A program made the position numbers and the translations under genes. 17,692 nucleotides of DNA, from positions 6,391 to 24,082 of the forward strand of contig DKII01000100.1 in NCBI GenBank assembly GCA_002454125.1, read 5' to 3'. Source of the stretch: Novosphingobium sp. UBA6722. GTDB taxonomy: Bacteria > Pseudomonadota > Alphaproteobacteria > Sphingomonadales > Sphingomonadaceae. Positions 6,888 through 15,287 of the stretch are shown here, in pieces. The notes below the pieces were generated by a model, which was given only the letters and a program-made list of their open reading frames with translations, had not been told where the DNA came from and made no database searches. Position 1 is the first letter of the stretch. Every line of letters starts with the position of its first letter.

Positions 6888-7478
6888 TTAGAGGCCGCGG
6901 ATCCCGTTGTAATCGAGGTCGACGATCCGGCCCCGTTCGATCCGGCACTTGAACGAGCCGGAATCGTACCCGCGCAGGTTGTCATTCCAGCCGCGGTAGT
7001 CACCGCCCCAGCCGCGGCCGTAGTAGCCGTCCCCGCGGCGCCAATCGCGCCCGCTGCTGTTGACCGCAATCCGTCCGCGCACTTCATAACCATAGCGCGT
7101 TTCGCGGATGTCGCGGATATCGGTCACATCGGCGCGGCCGTAGCTATAGCGTCCGGCGTTGCGCTCGGCGGCATAGACGCACTGCTCGATCGCGCGGCGC
7201 GGGTTGCCGCGCCAGGCGTTGTCATTGCGATAGCCGTAGCCCTGGTTGTAGCCGTAGCCGGCCCGGTCATAGCGGTAATCGCGATCGTAACGGTCGTTGT
7301 TGTTGCTCGCCGCCGAGGCGACTGCAGCAATCCCGCCGATGATCAGCGCGCCGGCAATCACATCGCCTGCGCTGATTCCGTCGCGATCACGATGTTCGGC
7401 AAAAGCCGGGGTGGCCGAAGAAGCAGCCATCGCGCCAGCCGCGATGGTCCCGACTAGGGCTTTGGACATGGTCTTCAT
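6888..7478 (-). CDS. Secreted or anchored Tyr/Arg/Gly-rich protein with conserved Cys pair
   Basis: This is an unrecognised 196-residue protein. A signal peptide (1-27, ending ATPAFA) is followed by EHRDRDGIS and a Gly/Ala-rich hydrophobic segment at 38-56 (GDVIAGALIIGGIAAVASAA). Next comes a low-complexity linker rich in Tyr, Arg, Asp and Gly (60-92). The C-terminal domain has C100 (AIEQCVYAAER) and C178 (FKCRIERGRIVDLDYNG). The hydrophobic segment may anchor it in the inner membrane or act like a glycine-zipper oligomerisation element (inference). It is a tandem paralogue of the gene at 6268-6783. The start ATG at 7478 has GAAGGAT 8 bases upstream; a second ATG three codons in is possible. 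That ribosome binding site is fully contained in a long stem-loop (7486-7533), suggesting translational control. Confidence 0.85.
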   Translation of the reverse strand: MKTMSKALVGTIAAGAMAASSATPAFAEHRDRDGISAGDVIAGALIIGGIAAVASAASNNNDRYDRDYRYDRAGYGYNQGYGYRNDNAWRGNPRRAIEQCVYAAERNAGRYSYGRADVTDIRDIRETRYGYEVRGRIAVNSSGRDWRRGDGYYGRGWGGDYRGWNDNLRGYDSGSFKCRIERGRIVDLDYNGIRGL

Positions 7479-7485
7479 GGCATCG

Positions 7486-7533
7486 ATCCTTCACTCTTCG
7501 GCGGGCGGGATGGCCCGTCGTTGAGTGAAGGAT
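7486..7533 (-). promoter_or_regulatory. Leader stem-loop that sequesters the Shine-Dalgarno
   Basis: Bases 7486-7496 and 7523-7533 are perfect 11-base complements. After a T-T mismatch, an inner stem of 8 pairs (7499-7506 with 7513-7520, one G-U) closes a 6-base loop. In the - strand transcript the 3' arm contains GAAGGAT, the ribosome binding site for the ATG at 7478. Translation would be off unless the stem is opened by heat, a ligand, a protein or an antisense RNA. It could instead act as a DNA operator. Confidence 0.55.
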
Positions 7534-7593
7534 TAGCGAATCGACCGTGGCACCAAGCTGAACTCGCTCGTTATGCGACGTTAAGCTTTGGCG

Positions 7594-9744
<2,151 letters not shown>

Positions 9745-9761
9745 GCGGTGCTCCGAATAGC

Positions 9762-9800
9762 AAAAGGCGGAGGTGACCCTAGCAGTCACCCCCGCCTTTT
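9762..9800 (-). terminator. Rho-independent terminator of the alpha operon, inside the leader of the peptidase gene
   Basis: The arms at 9762-9777 and 9785-9800 pair at 15 of 16 positions around a 7-base loop, with AAAA/TTTT at the base. It begins 29 bases beyond the rplQ stop and ends 17 bases before the start codon of the prolyl oligopeptidase. The U run is only four bases, so some readthrough is possible. Confidence 0.75.
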
Positions 9801-9829
9801 CAACTGGACCAAAGGTCGCAGCGAAGTGC

Positions 9830-10243
9830 TTATTCGGCGTCGTCAGCCATCATGACCGGACCCGAATCCTGGCCCTTGGCCGAGGTATCGCGGTCAACCA
9901 GTTCGATCACTGCCATCGGCGCAGCGTCCGAAGCGCGGATGCCGGCCTTGATCACGCGGGTGTAGCCGCCCTGACGGTCGGCGTAACGCGCGGCCAGGAC
10001 TTCAAACAGCTTCTTTTCCTGGGCTTCGTCAAGCAGACGAGCATGGGCCAGACGACGGTTCGACAGGCCACCGTGCTTCGCCAGCGTGATCAGCTTTTCC
10101 AGGTAAGGACGCAGTTCGCGCGCCTTGGGCAGCGTGGTGGTGATCTGTTCGTGCTTGATCAGTGCCGCCGACATGTTGCGCAGCAGCGCCTTGCGGTGGC
10201 TGGAAGTGCGGTTGAGCTTACGCCCGCCAAGCTTGTGACGCAT
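9830..10243 (-). CDS. rplQ: 50S ribosomal protein L17
   Basis: L17 sits near the peptide exit tunnel of the large subunit. The 137-residue protein begins with the near-invariant MRHKLGGRKLNRTSSHRKAL followed by LRNMSAALIKHEQI, and contains LEKLITLAKHG, the family core. The C-terminal part (YTRVIKAGIRASDAAPMAVIEL) matches the last conserved strand and is followed by a short acidic tail. The ATG at 10243 is preceded by GAAGGA at a good distance. It is the last gene of the alpha operon, separated from rpoA by 109 bases containing a hairpin, and followed by a strong terminator. Confidence 0.98.
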   Translation of the reverse strand: MRHKLGGRKLNRTSSHRKALLRNMSAALIKHEQITTTLPKARELRPYLEKLITLAKHGGLSNRRLAHARLLDEAQEKKLFEVLAARYADRQGGYTRVIKAGIRASDAAPMAVIELVDRDTSAKGQDSGPVMMADDAE

Positions 10244-10323
10244 GGGTCATTCCTTCGTTCGTTAGGGGCCCGTATCAGGTAGCCCGTAGCTGGCAGCAGT
10301 CACGGTCTGCCGCCGATTACCGT

Positions 10324-10345
10324 CGGGGCACCCGCAGGTGCCCCG
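10324..10345 (-). other. Perfect hairpin between rpoA and rplQ
   Basis: Nine perfect pairs (10324-10332 with 10337-10345) close a 4-base loop, starting 7 bases after the rpoA stop. No U tract follows on the - strand, so a processing or 3'-stabilising role is as likely as weak attenuation. Confidence 0.5.
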
Positions 10346-10352
10346 AAACTGG

Positions 10353-11411
10353 TTAGCCCAGCAGCTCCTGTTCGAGCTTCTTGGCCATTTCCTCGATGTT
10401 CTCCGGCGGCCAGCCAGGGATGTCCATGCCGAGGCGCAGGCCCATCGAGCTCAGGACTTCCTTGATCTCGTTAAGCGACTTGCGGCCGAAGTTCGGCGTG
10501 CGGAGCATCTCGGCCTCAGTCTTCTGGACCAGGTCGCCGATGTAGATGATGTTGTCGTTCTTGAGGCAGTTGGCCGAGCGCACCGACAGCTCGAGCTCGT
10601 CGACCTTCTTGAGGAGGTAACGGTTGAGCTGGTTGGTATCGCTTTCTTCGGCCGGAGCAGCCGCCAGGCCGATCATCGGCGACGCGCCCATCGGCACGGC
10701 GTCGTCGAAGTGGACGAACAGCGAGAGCTGGTCCTGGAGGATGCGTGCGGCAAAGGCCACGGCGTCTTCCGGGGTAACCGTGCCGTCGGTTTCGACGGTC
10801 AGGTTCAGCTTGTCGTAGTCCAATTCCTGCCCGATGCGGGCATTGTCGACCTTGTACGAAACCTGACGGACCGGCGAGTAGAGCGAGTCGACCGGGATCA
10901 GCCCGATCGGCGCGTCAACCGGACGGTTCGACACAGCCGGGACATAGCCCTTGCCGGTGTCGGCGGTCAGTTCCATGTTCAGCGTCGCGCCTTCGTCGAG
11001 GTGGCAGATCACGAGGTCCTTGTTCATGACCTCGATGTCACCCGAAACGGCGATGTCGCCAGCCTTGACTTCGGCCGGGCCGGTCGCCGAGAGCTGGAGA
11101 CGCTTGGGGCCTTCGCCCTGCATCTTGAGCGCAATCTGCTTCACGTTCAGCACGATGTCGGTCACGTCTTCACGCACGCCGGCGAGCGACGAGAATTCGT
11201 GCAGCACGTTCTCGATCTTGATCGAGGTGATGGCCGCGCCCTGCAGCGAGGACAGCAGCACCCGGCGCAGCGCATTGCCCAGCGTCAGGCCGAAACCACG
11301 TTCCAGCGGCTCGGCGACGAAGGTAGCACGGCGCTTGGGGTCGTTGCCCGGCTTCACCTCGAGGGCGTTGGGCTTCTTGAGTTCCTGCCAGTTCTTGATG
11401 TTGACAGTCAT
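10353..11411 (-). CDS. rpoA: RNA polymerase alpha subunit
   Basis: Alpha dimerises to nucleate assembly of RNA polymerase, and its C-terminal domain contacts UP elements and activators. The 352-residue protein has the N-terminal dimerisation domain (about 1-240, with ERGFGLTLGNALRRVLLSS) and a flexible linker with AAAPAEESDTN near 250-260. The C-terminal domain (about 262-330) carries RSANCLKNDNI, in which R278 matches the DNA-contacting R265 of E. coli, and NFGRKSLNEIKEVL. Length is usual for alphaproteobacteria. The ATG at 11411 has AGGGGAAG upstream. It is preceded by a 106-base spacer with two strong hairpins that separate it from rpsK. Confidence 0.99.
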   Translation of the reverse strand: MTVNIKNWQELKKPNALEVKPGNDPKRRATFVAEPLERGFGLTLGNALRRVLLSSLQGAAITSIKIENVLHEFSSLAGVREDVTDIVLNVKQIALKMQGEGPKRLQLSATGPAEVKAGDIAVSGDIEVMNKDLVICHLDEGATLNMELTADTGKGYVPAVSNRPVDAPIGLIPVDSLYSPVRQVSYKVDNARIGQELDYDKLNLTVETDGTVTPEDAVAFAARILQDQLSLFVHFDDAVPMGASPMIGLAAAPAEESDTNQLNRYLLKKVDELELSVRSANCLKNDNIIYIGDLVQKTEAEMLRTPNFGRKSLNEIKEVLSSMGLRLGMDIPGWPPENIEEMAKKLEQELLG

Positions 11412-11443
11412 GTACTTCCCCTAGGGTCTTGTTTTGGCGGGAA

Positions 11444-11473
11444 CGGTCGCTGCGCCTTGCGGCGCCGCGACCG
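11444..11473 (-). other. Strong hairpin in the rpsK-rpoA spacer
   Basis: The arms at 11444-11456 and 11461-11473 pair at 12 of 13 positions around a 4-base TTGC loop. It lies about 30 bases upstream of the rpoA start and leaves the AGGGGAAG site free. It may be a processing or attenuation element. No U tract follows on the transcript. Confidence 0.5.
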
Positions 11474-11483
11474 ATCCGGAACT

Positions 11484-11507
11484 GCGGCGATGGGGCCCCA
11501 TCACCGC
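11484..11507 (-). other. 24-base near-palindrome in the rpsK-rpoA spacer
   Basis: The two 12-base halves pair with a single G-U and meet at GGGGCCCC, so as RNA it would form a stem with a small loop just 10 bases after the rpsK stop. As DNA it could also be a dyad binding site. The role is unknown. Confidence 0.45.
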
Positions 11508-11517
11508 GAAAGCACGA

Positions 11518-11907
11518 TCAGACGCGACGACGCTTCGAAGGCCGGACCCCGTTGTGCGGGATCGGGGTGACGTCGCGGATCGAAGTGATGGTGAAGCCAA
11601 CGGCCTGGAGGGCACGCAGCGCGCTTTCGCGGCCCGAGCCGGGGCCCTTCACTTCGACTTCCAGGGTGCGCACGCCGTGCTCGGCGGCCTTCTTGCCGGC
11701 GTCGTCCGCAGCCACCTGAGCGGCATAGGGAGTCGACTTGCGGCTGCCCTTGAAGCCCATCATGCCGGCGCTGGACCAGGAGATCGCATTGCCCTGGGCG
11801 TCGGTGATGGTGATCATGGTATTATTGAAGCTGGCATTCACATGCGCGATGCCGCTGGTGATGTTCTTCCGCTCGCGGCGCTTAATGCGCTGGGGTTCGC
11901 GTGCCAT
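11518..11907 (-). CDS. rpsK: 30S ribosomal protein S11
   Basis: S11 lies on the platform of the small subunit near the mRNA exit and the E site. The 129-residue protein contains the full family core: ITSGIAHVNASFNNTMITIT, SWSSAGMMGFKGSRKSTPYA, and the C-terminal IRDVTPIPHNGVRPSKRRRV. The ATG at 11907 has GTAGGAC 8 bases upstream. It lies 57 bases downstream of rpsM in the alpha operon. Confidence 0.99.
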   Translation of the reverse strand: MAREPQRIKRRERKNITSGIAHVNASFNNTMITITDAQGNAISWSSAGMMGFKGSRKSTPYAAQVAADDAGKKAAEHGVRTLEVEVKGPGSGRESALRALQAVGFTITSIRDVTPIPHNGVRPSKRRRV

Positions 11908-11964
11908 TTGGTTGTCCTACTCGAATATCGGGAAGGGAAAGCTGCTGGACCTAAGGTCTGGCGC

Positions 11965-12333
11965 TTACTTCTTCTTGCCGGCGATGGGCTTGGCCTTGCC
12001 CTTGCGGGTACGGGCGTTGGTGTGCGTGCGCTGACCGCGAACCGGCAGACCCTTACGGTGACGCAGGCCGCGATAGCAGGCCAGGTCCATCAGGCGCTTG
12101 ATGTTCATCGCGGTCTCGCGGCGGAGGTCACCCTCAACCGTGTGCTCGGCGTCGATGGTTTCGCGGATGTGCAGAACTTCCTGGTCGGAAAGATCCGAAA
12201 CGCGACGGGTATGGTCGATACCCAGCTTGTCGACGATCTGGCGGGCCTTAAACGGGCCGATACCGTGAATGTAGGTAAGCGCGATCAGAACGCGCTTGTT
12301 GGTGGGGATATTGACCCCGGCAATACGAGCCAC
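11965..12333 (-). CDS. rpsM: 30S ribosomal protein S13
   Basis: S13 sits in the head of the small subunit, contacts the P-site tRNA through its C-terminal tail and takes part in intersubunit bridges. The 122-residue protein starts MARIAGVNIPTNKRVLIALT, has the helix-two-turn-helix region (IHGIGPFKARQIVDKLGI), and ends in the basic tail RKGLPVRGQRTHTNARTRKG followed by KAKPIAGKKK. Both ends are full length. The start codon is GTG at 12333, preceded by GGAG about 8 bases upstream; no other in-frame start fits the invariant MARIAGV. It opens the alpha operon, with a 194-base spacer upstream that contains a promoter-like and a structured region. Confidence 0.99.
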   Translation of the reverse strand: MARIAGVNIPTNKRVLIALTYIHGIGPFKARQIVDKLGIDHTRRVSDLSDQEVLHIRETIDAEHTVEGDLRRETAMNIKRLMDLACYRGLRHRKGLPVRGQRTHTNARTRKGKAKPIAGKKK

Positions 12334-12408
12334 TTACTTCTCCATGCTCCACAGAAGGCGGCAGGGCATCCGCGACCTTCTATCTCAACGCTCATTCGAT
12401 AGAACGGC

Positions 12409-12479
12409 AAAAAGCCCGGTTGGCGCGCGCTATGGCCCTCGCCTTCCGGACTTATCCGTTCATGCCGAATGGACCGGGC
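12409..12479 (-). promoter_or_regulatory. Structured rpsM leader with a terminator-like stem and U run
   Basis: GCCCGGT on the - strand (12479-12473) can pair perfectly with ACCGGGC (12420-12414). The second arm is followed at once by five U residues (12413-12409). The ~52-base loop holds smaller stems (CGGA/TCCG and GGCG/CGCC). This could be an attenuator or an autoregulatory ribosomal-protein leader, or a loose terminator for transcripts arriving from the upstream gene. The base pairing is seen directly; the function is inferred. Confidence 0.35.
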
Positions 12480-12507
12480 GCTTACGGCGATTCGCCGCGC
12501 CTGTCAA
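12479..12507 (-). promoter_or_regulatory. Candidate promoter for the rpsM-rpsK-rpoA-rplQ unit
   Basis: On the - strand, TTGACA (12507-12502) is followed after 17 bases by TAAGCG (12484-12479). The -35 is perfect and the -10 poor. The spacer contains the dyad CGGCGA-T-TCGCCG (12485-12497). It would give a leader of about 140 bases before the GTG of rpsM. It would start too far downstream to include the first arm of the stem at 12473-12479, so the two proposals partly conflict. Confidence 0.3.
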
Positions 12508-12527
12508 CGCCGCTGTTCCCGGCGGTT

Positions 12528-13100
12528 TCAGGGCTTCGGCGGGTCGGTGGCTTCCTTGACCGGCGCGACCTTGTCAGCAAGGCGCTGAACCTGCTCGGCC
12601 AGCACCTTGTCGACCAGAGGCGCAAGCTCCGCCGGCTTGGCCTGCCAGAAGCCGCCCACCGCATAGCGCCACTTGATCTGCGTGCCCTCACCCTCTCGCT
12701 TGAGGGTGATGGTGAGGACACCGTGCACCGCTTCGCCTTGGAGCGGGCCCAGCCCCCCAGTCAGCCGCAGCACCCCGCGCTGGGGATCGGCATAGACCAC
12801 ATGCAGGTGCTCGACACTGCCCATCCGCTGGCCTTCCGGCGCATCGGCCGGCTTGGGTAGCTTTTCGCAAAAGCAGCCGGTCGCCTGGGCATCAAGGTAG
12901 AGATTGGCCGCATCGCCGGAATAGGTGTGTCGGGGCGACCACCACTGGTTTGGCGCGACGAGGACCTTCCAGACAGCGGCCGGTTCAGCCGCGACCGTGG
13001 CGACATGATCGCTGACAAAGCCGGTGTCGGTAGACGATGTTAGCTCAGCCTGGAGCGGTGACGCCAGCAGCAGTACGGCAGCGGCCAGTGAACGGTGCAT
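12528..13100 (-). CDS. Exported SRPBCC (START/AHSA1-like) domain protein
   Basis: The 190-residue product begins with a signal peptide (about 1-18, ending SPLQA). A helix-grip-type fold follows: a first strand (FVSDHVATVAAEPAAVWKVL), a WWSPRHTYSGDA segment, central strands (GVLRLTGGLGPLQGEAVHGV and LTITLKREGEGTQIKWRYAV), and a long C-terminal amphipathic helix (LAPLVDKVLAEQVQRLADKV). This is the usual architecture of hydrophobic-ligand-binding SRPBCC proteins. A ligand cannot be named. Export to the periplasm is inferred from the signal peptide. The ATG at 13100 has GGGAAGGA just upstream. It lies 23 bases after adk on the same strand, between adk and rpsM, and looks cotranscribed with secY-adk. 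A secreted protein at this place in a ribosomal locus is unexpected. Confidence 0.8.
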   Translation of the reverse strand: MHRSLAAAVLLLASPLQAELTSSTDTGFVSDHVATVAAEPAAVWKVLVAPNQWWSPRHTYSGDAANLYLDAQATGCFCEKLPKPADAPEGQRMGSVEHLHVVYADPQRGVLRLTGGLGPLQGEAVHGVLTITLKREGEGTQIKWRYAVGGFWQAKPAELAPLVDKVLAEQVQRLADKVAPVKEATDPPKP

Positions 13101-13123
13101 TGTCCTTCCCTCCCCTTGCAGGA

Positions 13124-13771
13124 TCAGGAAGCGATAACCTGTTCGATCGCGTCAGTCACCTGATCCATATCGGCCATGCCGTCCACGCGCGAGACAATGC
13201 CGCGCGTTTCGTAGATCGGCAGGATCGGGGCGGTCTTGGCCCGGTATTCGGCCATGCGGGTGCGGACCGTTTCCTCGTTGTCGTCAGGGCGGCGCTTGAA
13301 CTCGGTCGAACCACACTTGTCGCAGACACCGGCAACCTTGGGCTGCTCGAACTTGTCGTGATAGCCCTTGCCGCAGTTGGCGCAGGTGAAACGGCCGGTG
13401 ATGCGCTCAACCAGCGCATCCTCGTTGACGTCAAGTTCGATCACGTGATCAAGGCTGCGGCCGCGCTGGCCAAGGATACCGTCCAGCGCTTCGGCCTGGG
13501 CAGCGGTACGCGGATAGCCATCGAAGATCGCACCGGTTTCCGGGCCCATCGCATCAAGCTCTTCACCGATCAGGGCCGAGACGATCTCGTCAGAGACGAG
13601 TTCGCCCCGCTCCATCACCGCCTTGGCCTGCAGCCCGACCGGAGTCGCCGCCTTGACTGCGGCGCGCAGCATGTCGCCGGTCGAGAGCTGGCGCATGCCG
13701 TGCCGCTCGACCAGGCGCTGCGCCTGCGTACCCTTGCCCGCACCCGGGGGGCCCAGAAGGATGATGTTCAC
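13124..13771 (-). CDS. adk: Adenylate kinase with a four-Cys LID
   Basis: Adk interconverts ATP plus AMP and two ADP in the cytoplasm. The 215-residue long-form enzyme has the P-loop GPPGAGKGT (7-15), the AMP-binding region with STGDMLR (30-36), and FDGYPRT (83-89). Its LID domain (about 122-160) carries C130, C133, C150 and C153 in a CxxC-x16-CxxC pattern typical of metal-binding adenylate kinases, where E. coli has no cysteines. The start is GTG at 13771, directly before NIILLGPPG; the Shine-Dalgarno is poor (GGGGGT, rather distant). It lies 22 bases after the secY stop, in the classical secY-adk order. Confidence 0.98.
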   Translation of the reverse strand: MNIILLGPPGAGKGTQAQRLVERHGMRQLSTGDMLRAAVKAATPVGLQAKAVMERGELVSDEIVSALIGEELDAMGPETGAIFDGYPRTAAQAEALDGILGQRGRSLDHVIELDVNEDALVERITGRFTCANCGKGYHDKFEQPKVAGVCDKCGSTEFKRRPDDNEETVRTRMAEYRAKTAPILPIYETRGIVSRVDGMADMDQVTDAIEQVIAS

Positions 13772-13793
13772 GTCAGCTACCCCCGAGTATCGA

Positions 13794-15161
13794 TCAGCGA
13801 ATGCGGCCTTTCAGCTTCGCCTTCTTGATAAGGTCGCCATACTGGTGTGCCAGCAGGTGCGACTGGATCTGGGTGATCGTATCGACCGTCACGTTGACCA
13901 CGATCAGCAGGCTCGTGCCACCCAGGAACATCATGTTGAGCCCGGTCGAGGCGATCCACCATTCGGGGATCACGCAGACAACGGTGATATAGATCGCGCC
14001 GATCACGGTGATGCGAGTCAGCACATAGTCCAGATAGGTGGCCGTGCTCTTGCCCGGGCGGATCCCGGGGATGAACCCGCCGTTGCGCTTCAGGTTGTCA
14101 GCCGTCTCTTCCGGATTGAATACCACTGCGGTGTAGAAGAAGCAGAAGAAGATGATGCCAAGCGCATAGAGCGTCATGTAGAGCGGCTGGCCGTGCGCGA
14201 GGTACTGGTTCAGCGTCACGATCGCGCCGCCAACGGGCGTATCCGGTGAAATCGAGTTGCCGGCAAACTGGCTGATCGTCAGCGGTAGCAGCAGCAGCGA
14301 GCTGGCGAAGATCGGCGGGATAACACCCGCAGTGTTGATCTTGAGCGGCAGGTGGCTGCGATCGGCCTGCATCATGCCGTGCTGGCTGGCGCGCTTGGGA
14401 TACTGGATCAGCAGCCGCCGCGTCGCGCGTTCCATGAAGCAGATGAACAGCACGAGGACGACCAGCACACCGACCGCCATGGCGATCGTGAAGCCAGAGA
14501 TCGAGCCCGAACGGCCGCCTTCGAACAGGTTCGAGACGAACTTCGGCATCTGGGCGACAATGCCGGCCATGATGATCAGCGAAGTGCCGTTGCCGATCCC
14601 GCGGCTGGTGATCTGCTCACCCAGCCACAGCAGGAACATCGTCCCGCCAACCAGGCTGATCACGGCCACGATCTTGAACATCAGGCCCGGGTTGACCACA
14701 GCCTGAAGACCGCTCGAGGCGCCATAGGCTTCAAGGCCCGAAGCGATGAACCAACCCTGCACCGCCGTCAGCAGCACGGTGCCATAGCGAGTGTACTGGT
14801 TGAGCTTCTTGCGGCCACTTTCGCCTTCCTTCTTCAGCGCCATCAGCGAGGGATGGAGCGAAGCGGCCAGCTGCACCACGATCGAGGCGGTGATGTAGGG
14901 CATGATGCCCAGCGCGATGAGGCTCATGCGCTCAAGGCTGCCGCCCGAGAAGGTGTTGAAGATATCGAGGATGCCGCCGCGCGTCTGGGCATAGAGCTGC
15001 TCGAGCACCAGCGGGTTGACCCCGGGGAGCGGCACGAAGCTCAGGAAGCGGAAGACAATCAAGGCACCAAGCGTGAACCAGATACGGTTCTTCAGCTCGG
15101 TCGCCTTGGAGAAATTCGCGAGATTGAGATTGCTCGCAACGTTATCGGCACGTGAAGCCAT
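13794..15161 (-). CDS. secY: Protein translocase channel subunit SecY
   Basis: SecY forms the membrane pore of the Sec translocon with SecE and SecG. The 455-residue protein has ten hydrophobic segments, beginning with RIWFTLGALIVFRFLSFVPL and PGVN. The plug region has GGILDIFNTFSGGSLERMS. The first signature is LGIMPYITASIVVQLA. The cytoplasmic loop regions PKRASQHGMMQADRSHLPLK and NRNGGFIPGIRPG-type (here KRNGGFIPGIRPGKST) contact the ribosome and SecA. Length is normal for the group. The ATG at 15161 is the only start that keeps the N-terminal helix, and it has a weak Shine-Dalgarno. It is separated from rplO by 126 bases that hold a terminator and a candidate promoter, so it may head its own unit with adk and the SRPBCC gene. 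Confidence 0.99.
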   Translation of the reverse strand: MASRADNVASNLNLANFSKATELKNRIWFTLGALIVFRFLSFVPLPGVNPLVLEQLYAQTRGGILDIFNTFSGGSLERMSLIALGIMPYITASIVVQLAASLHPSLMALKKEGESGRKKLNQYTRYGTVLLTAVQGWFIASGLEAYGASSGLQAVVNPGLMFKIVAVISLVGGTMFLLWLGEQITSRGIGNGTSLIIMAGIVAQMPKFVSNLFEGGRSGSISGFTIAMAVGVLVVLVLFICFMERATRRLLIQYPKRASQHGMMQADRSHLPLKINTAGVIPPIFASSLLLLPLTISQFAGNSISPDTPVGGAIVTLNQYLAHGQPLYMTLYALGIIFFCFFYTAVVFNPEETADNLKRNGGFIPGIRPGKSTATYLDYVLTRITVIGAIYITVVCVIPEWWIASTGLNMMFLGGTSLLIVVNVTVDTITQIQSHLLAHQYGDLIKKAKLKGRIR

Positions 15162-15210
15162 CGGGTAAGTGAACCTTGCTTTGGGTCCGCCCCGGACCGC
15201 TGATCAGCCC

Positions 15211-15238
15211 CATATAGGGAGCGTGCGGCGAAGTCCAA
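15211..15238 (-). promoter_or_regulatory. Candidate promoter for secY-adk
   Basis: On the - strand, TTGGAC (15238-15233) is followed after 16 bases by TATATG (15216-15211), which matches 4 of 6 positions of TATAAT. It lies just downstream of the rplO terminator and about 50 bases upstream of the secY ATG. An AT-rich hexamer is notable in this GC-rich stretch. Confidence 0.45.
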
Positions 15239-15250
15239 ACCCTGCAAACA

Positions 15251-15283
15251 AATCCATCCCCGCCTCAGCGGCGGGGATGGATT
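15251..15283 (-). terminator. Rho-independent terminator after rplO
   Basis: A perfect 14-bp stem (15251-15264 with 15270-15283) closes a 5-base loop and is followed on the - strand by TTTGTTTGC. It begins 4 bases past the rplO stop and separates rplO from secY inside what is normally one spc operon. Confidence 0.75.
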
Positions 15284-15287
15284 CGAA

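Noticed and set aside
10338..11570. A 410-codon open frame on the + strand
   Set aside because: It runs antisense through rpoA and its spacers; the opposite strand encodes a certain RNA polymerase subunit.
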